From Acorus gramineus (lineage: Eukaryota; Streptophyta; Magnoliopsida; Acorales; Acoraceae), in NCBI GenBank assembly GCA_030737835.1, contig CM060855.1, positions 14,513,438 through 14,577,437 on the forward strand: DNA of 64,000 nucleotides. Reading direction: 5' to 3'. This document shows, piece after piece, positions 61,801-64,000 of this stretch (positions are counted from its first letter, which is position 1; every line of letters begins with the position of its first letter). The notes below the pieces were generated by a model, which saw only the letters and a list, made by a program, of their open reading frames with translations, was not told where the DNA came from and made no database searches. The translations under genes were made by a program, and so were the position numbers.

Positions 61801-62457
61801 ATCCATCAAAATTTTCCTGCCATCTGCATGGATCAAATGGTCAGATCCTTATTTGTGCTTTTTTCTTTTGGTAATACCCAAAAAAAAAAAATCTTCTAAA
61901 GTCAAGGAATGCCCAAATCAATATTTTTAAAGAATTCTACTTCAAATGTTATAACAATCTTTGATCTAAAATGGCTGAAGACCCTTATCTCATCTAATCT
62001 TTAAATTCTCTTCCTCAATGCCTGTTAAGATCCTTTGAATCCTCTCCCAAACAATAAAATGCCCTCTAAAATATTTATTTATGGAAGAGTAAGGATGCCA
62101 ATATAATATAGATTGAAGTTATCCGTTAAAATTTTCCTTCCATCTGCATGGATCTCATGGTTGGATCCTTATTTATGCCTTTTTTCTTTTAGGAAAAATA
62201 CCCCAAAAATTTACCTTCTAAAGTTTAGGAATGCCCAAATCAACTTTTTTAAAGAATTCTACTGCAAATGTTATGTTTAACAACCTTGGATGTAAAATGG
62301 CTGAAGTACCATTATCTCATCTAATCTTTAAAATCTCTCAATGCATGTTAAGATGCTTTGAATCCTCTCCCAAACAATAAAAAACCTCTTTTCTTTAGAA
62401 AATAAAAATAAATTCTCCATAGAAGAATAAGATGCCAATATAATCTAGATTGAAGTT
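61801..62457. repeat. 320-bp tandem duplication
   Basis: ATCCATCAAAATTTTCCTGC (61801) and ATCCGTTAAAATTTTCCTTC (62121) begin two copies. Both share TGGCTGAAG, TCTCATCTAATCTTTAAA and end GATTGAAGTT. Diverged by roughly a tenth plus indels. Lies downstream of exon 3 of the gene at 59778, presumably in an intron. Confidence 0.88.
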
Positions 62458-62539
62458 GAATTCATATCCTTCACTTCTTTGGATTGAAATATGACAACTG
62501 TACTGGGTTGGGTTCACATGCAATGTATATAGTGAGTGA

Positions 62540-62710
62540 AATGCACATGGGGTTGGCTTTTTGGCTAGAGCCATAGTTTTTCTCCTCATAGGTCTCGAGT
62601 TCAAATCCCTCCGAGCATACTCTATGCACATGGCTTGTGGGCAATTGTGCACATCCGGGGTTTTCCCCAACTAACATTGGGATTCCTCATCGTCAGTAAA
62701 AGGTCTATAG
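62540..62710 (+). mobile_element. Probable SINE (tRNA-like promoter)
   Basis: GGTCTCGAGTTCAAATCCC resembles a Pol III B box (GGTTCRANYCC). An A-box-like TTTTTGGCTAGAGCCATAG lies about 40 bp upstream. Downstream CATCCGGGGTTTTCCCC and a short end without an ORF fit plant tRNA-derived SINEs. The tail and duplication are not clear. Confidence 0.5.
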
Positions 62711-63814
62711 TGATGGCACGATGCATGAGTAGACGAAAACACAAAGAAATATGACAACAATGTCAATGTTGGGTGTCGGGTACTGATTTTTGATCTAGTA
62801 CTCAGAAATACAAAAAACCAGCATAATGATCCTTCTCAAATAATAAATTATTCTTATGTTTTGTTATGTTTCTCGAATGAGTAGAGGGTGTAAAACATCT
62901 TAAATATGGGTAAGACATGGTTTAAGGATTGGATGGGATAAGCTTAGTTCAGTCATTTTTTATGACAAGTTTGTTAAAGAATATTTTCTTAGTAAGTTTT
63001 TGAAAACCACTGATTTAAGCGTTAACTTTAGAAGATTTTTAGGTATTTTTTGTTTTCTTCATGTGTAGTGACATGACATTTTAAGTCCATGTTTTGTCTT
63101 GCTCTATGTAATTTTTGAAATGATTTTTATAACATTATGCAGAATTGGTCCTTTTATCAGTTGTTTAACTTTTGCACTGTCAGTGCTACCTTTTCTGTGA
63201 TTACAGTAACGGTGTCAGCCTGTTAGGTAAAAAAAAAATTAATCCTTTTGGTACTTGTGGAGGTGTGTGAAAATGATTCTCTTGATACGTGTGTCACCTC
63301 GTCGATGAGCATGCTGGTTTCTCAAAACATTTAATTGCAAGTTAGTTTGTGATGTCTCTTTGCTGATTTTTCAGTTGTTTAATTTCTCTTGATACATTTG
63401 TTAGGAGATTCAGTATATTGGCTTGTGCCTTGAATTCGGGGCAATGTTTGTCTACACTTATGCATGAGGGCCCATTTGATAGCAAACTGGTGTCTTGTTG
63501 CTAGTTTGGTGAAACGGAGACCTTACCTTGGTTACTGTGTCTTGTTTAGCTAAACTGAGTGTTCATGAGATGTTTGGTGTGTATTGGACACTGAGGTAAG
63601 GAAATGCTTATATTGGAACACAGGGCTAGGTGGGCCGTTGAAATAATAAATGAAGTAGTAGTTTGTTCCCCAATGAAAAGAGAGCATGAGAGAAAAACAA
63701 TCGGAACTGGAAAGGTGTCTTAGTAAACCTCAAAAACTTTGTTCGAGTAAACCACCTGAAAAGGGTCCTGACTTTAGCAAAGAAAAGGGTCCTTGACTTT
63801 AGCAAAACTAAAGA

Positions 63815-63845
<31 letters not shown>

Positions 63846-64000
63846 TCCAGGGAAATCAGAAATAAAAGAAAAAGACCACAATGAAGACAGGCCAGTAGAC
63901 GAGCTTTCTACTTCCTGTAATCCCTACTAAAGTTTAACAAAACAGCAATCTGAGAAGTAATCACTGCCAACATTACAGCAACAAGTAGATATTATGACTT
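62711..64000. other. Presumed intron or 3' continuation of the right-end gene
   Basis: No further exon could be recognised by homology. A CT/AC dinucleotide microsatellite lies at 63815-63845. Confidence 0.45.
63815..63845. repeat. Compound (CT)n(AC)n microsatellite
   Basis: About ten CT units followed directly by about six AC units. Confidence 0.95.

Overview
This is plant nuclear DNA, almost certainly from a flowering plant. The evidence is a class II plastid-type DAHP synthase with a transit peptide, a two-exon mitochondrial small heat shock protein, a trihelix transcription factor, a plant nuclear tRNA-Asp gene, a U6 snRNA relic and many plant-type transposons (Mutator-like, hAT, Tourist/PIF, LINE, LTR). 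Exons are fairly GC-rich and sit in very AT-rich intergenic DNA. I cannot place the lineage more closely.

Only four host genes are supported. (1) A mitochondrial small HSP at 10799-11515 (-), two exons, with a TATA box and heat-shock elements just upstream. (2) 3-deoxy-D-arabino-heptulosonate-7-phosphate synthase, the first shikimate-pathway enzyme, at 26895-30278 (-), five exons giving 529 residues, all junctions in phase. (3) A single-exon ASIL/ENAP-like trihelix factor at 46305-47105 (-). (4) A predicted organelle-targeted protein with two membrane segments and coiled coils, starting near 59778 (+) and probably running past the right edge. An intact tRNA-Asp(GTC) lies at 15263-15334 between two tRNA-Asn relics.

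Most of the rest is mobile DNA, and many copies can be bounded by target-site duplications (TSDs). Two Mutator-like elements stand out. The one at 21907-26063 has a perfect 9-bp TSD and carries an 88-bp hairpin-forming tandem array plus the 3' part of a plant-mobile-domain (PMD) gene. The one at 47310-54522 has a frameshifted MULE transposase facing, tail to tail, a four-exon PMD/DUF1985-like gene, and carries many copies of an AGTGTACA motif that I find only outside the exons. A third TIR element (58286-59588) holds a 92-bp inverted-repeat array of similar design.

Other elements are a small non-autonomous LTR retrotransposon (7822-9769, 5-bp TSD), hAT-type elements (1293-1738, 12624-14439 with another nested inside, 31020-31777), Tourist-like MITEs with 3-bp TSDs, long foldbacks, LINE fragments in both orientations and gypsy remnants. 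The 11.8-16.8 kb interval is a local duplication zone. A unit resembling the distal 5' flank of the small HSP gene recurs three times in tandem from within a tRNA-Asn relic, and it provides an empty-site paralogue for the 1.8-kb hAT insertion. The genes do not form an operon or pathway cluster; they are ordinary, independent plant genes among transposons.
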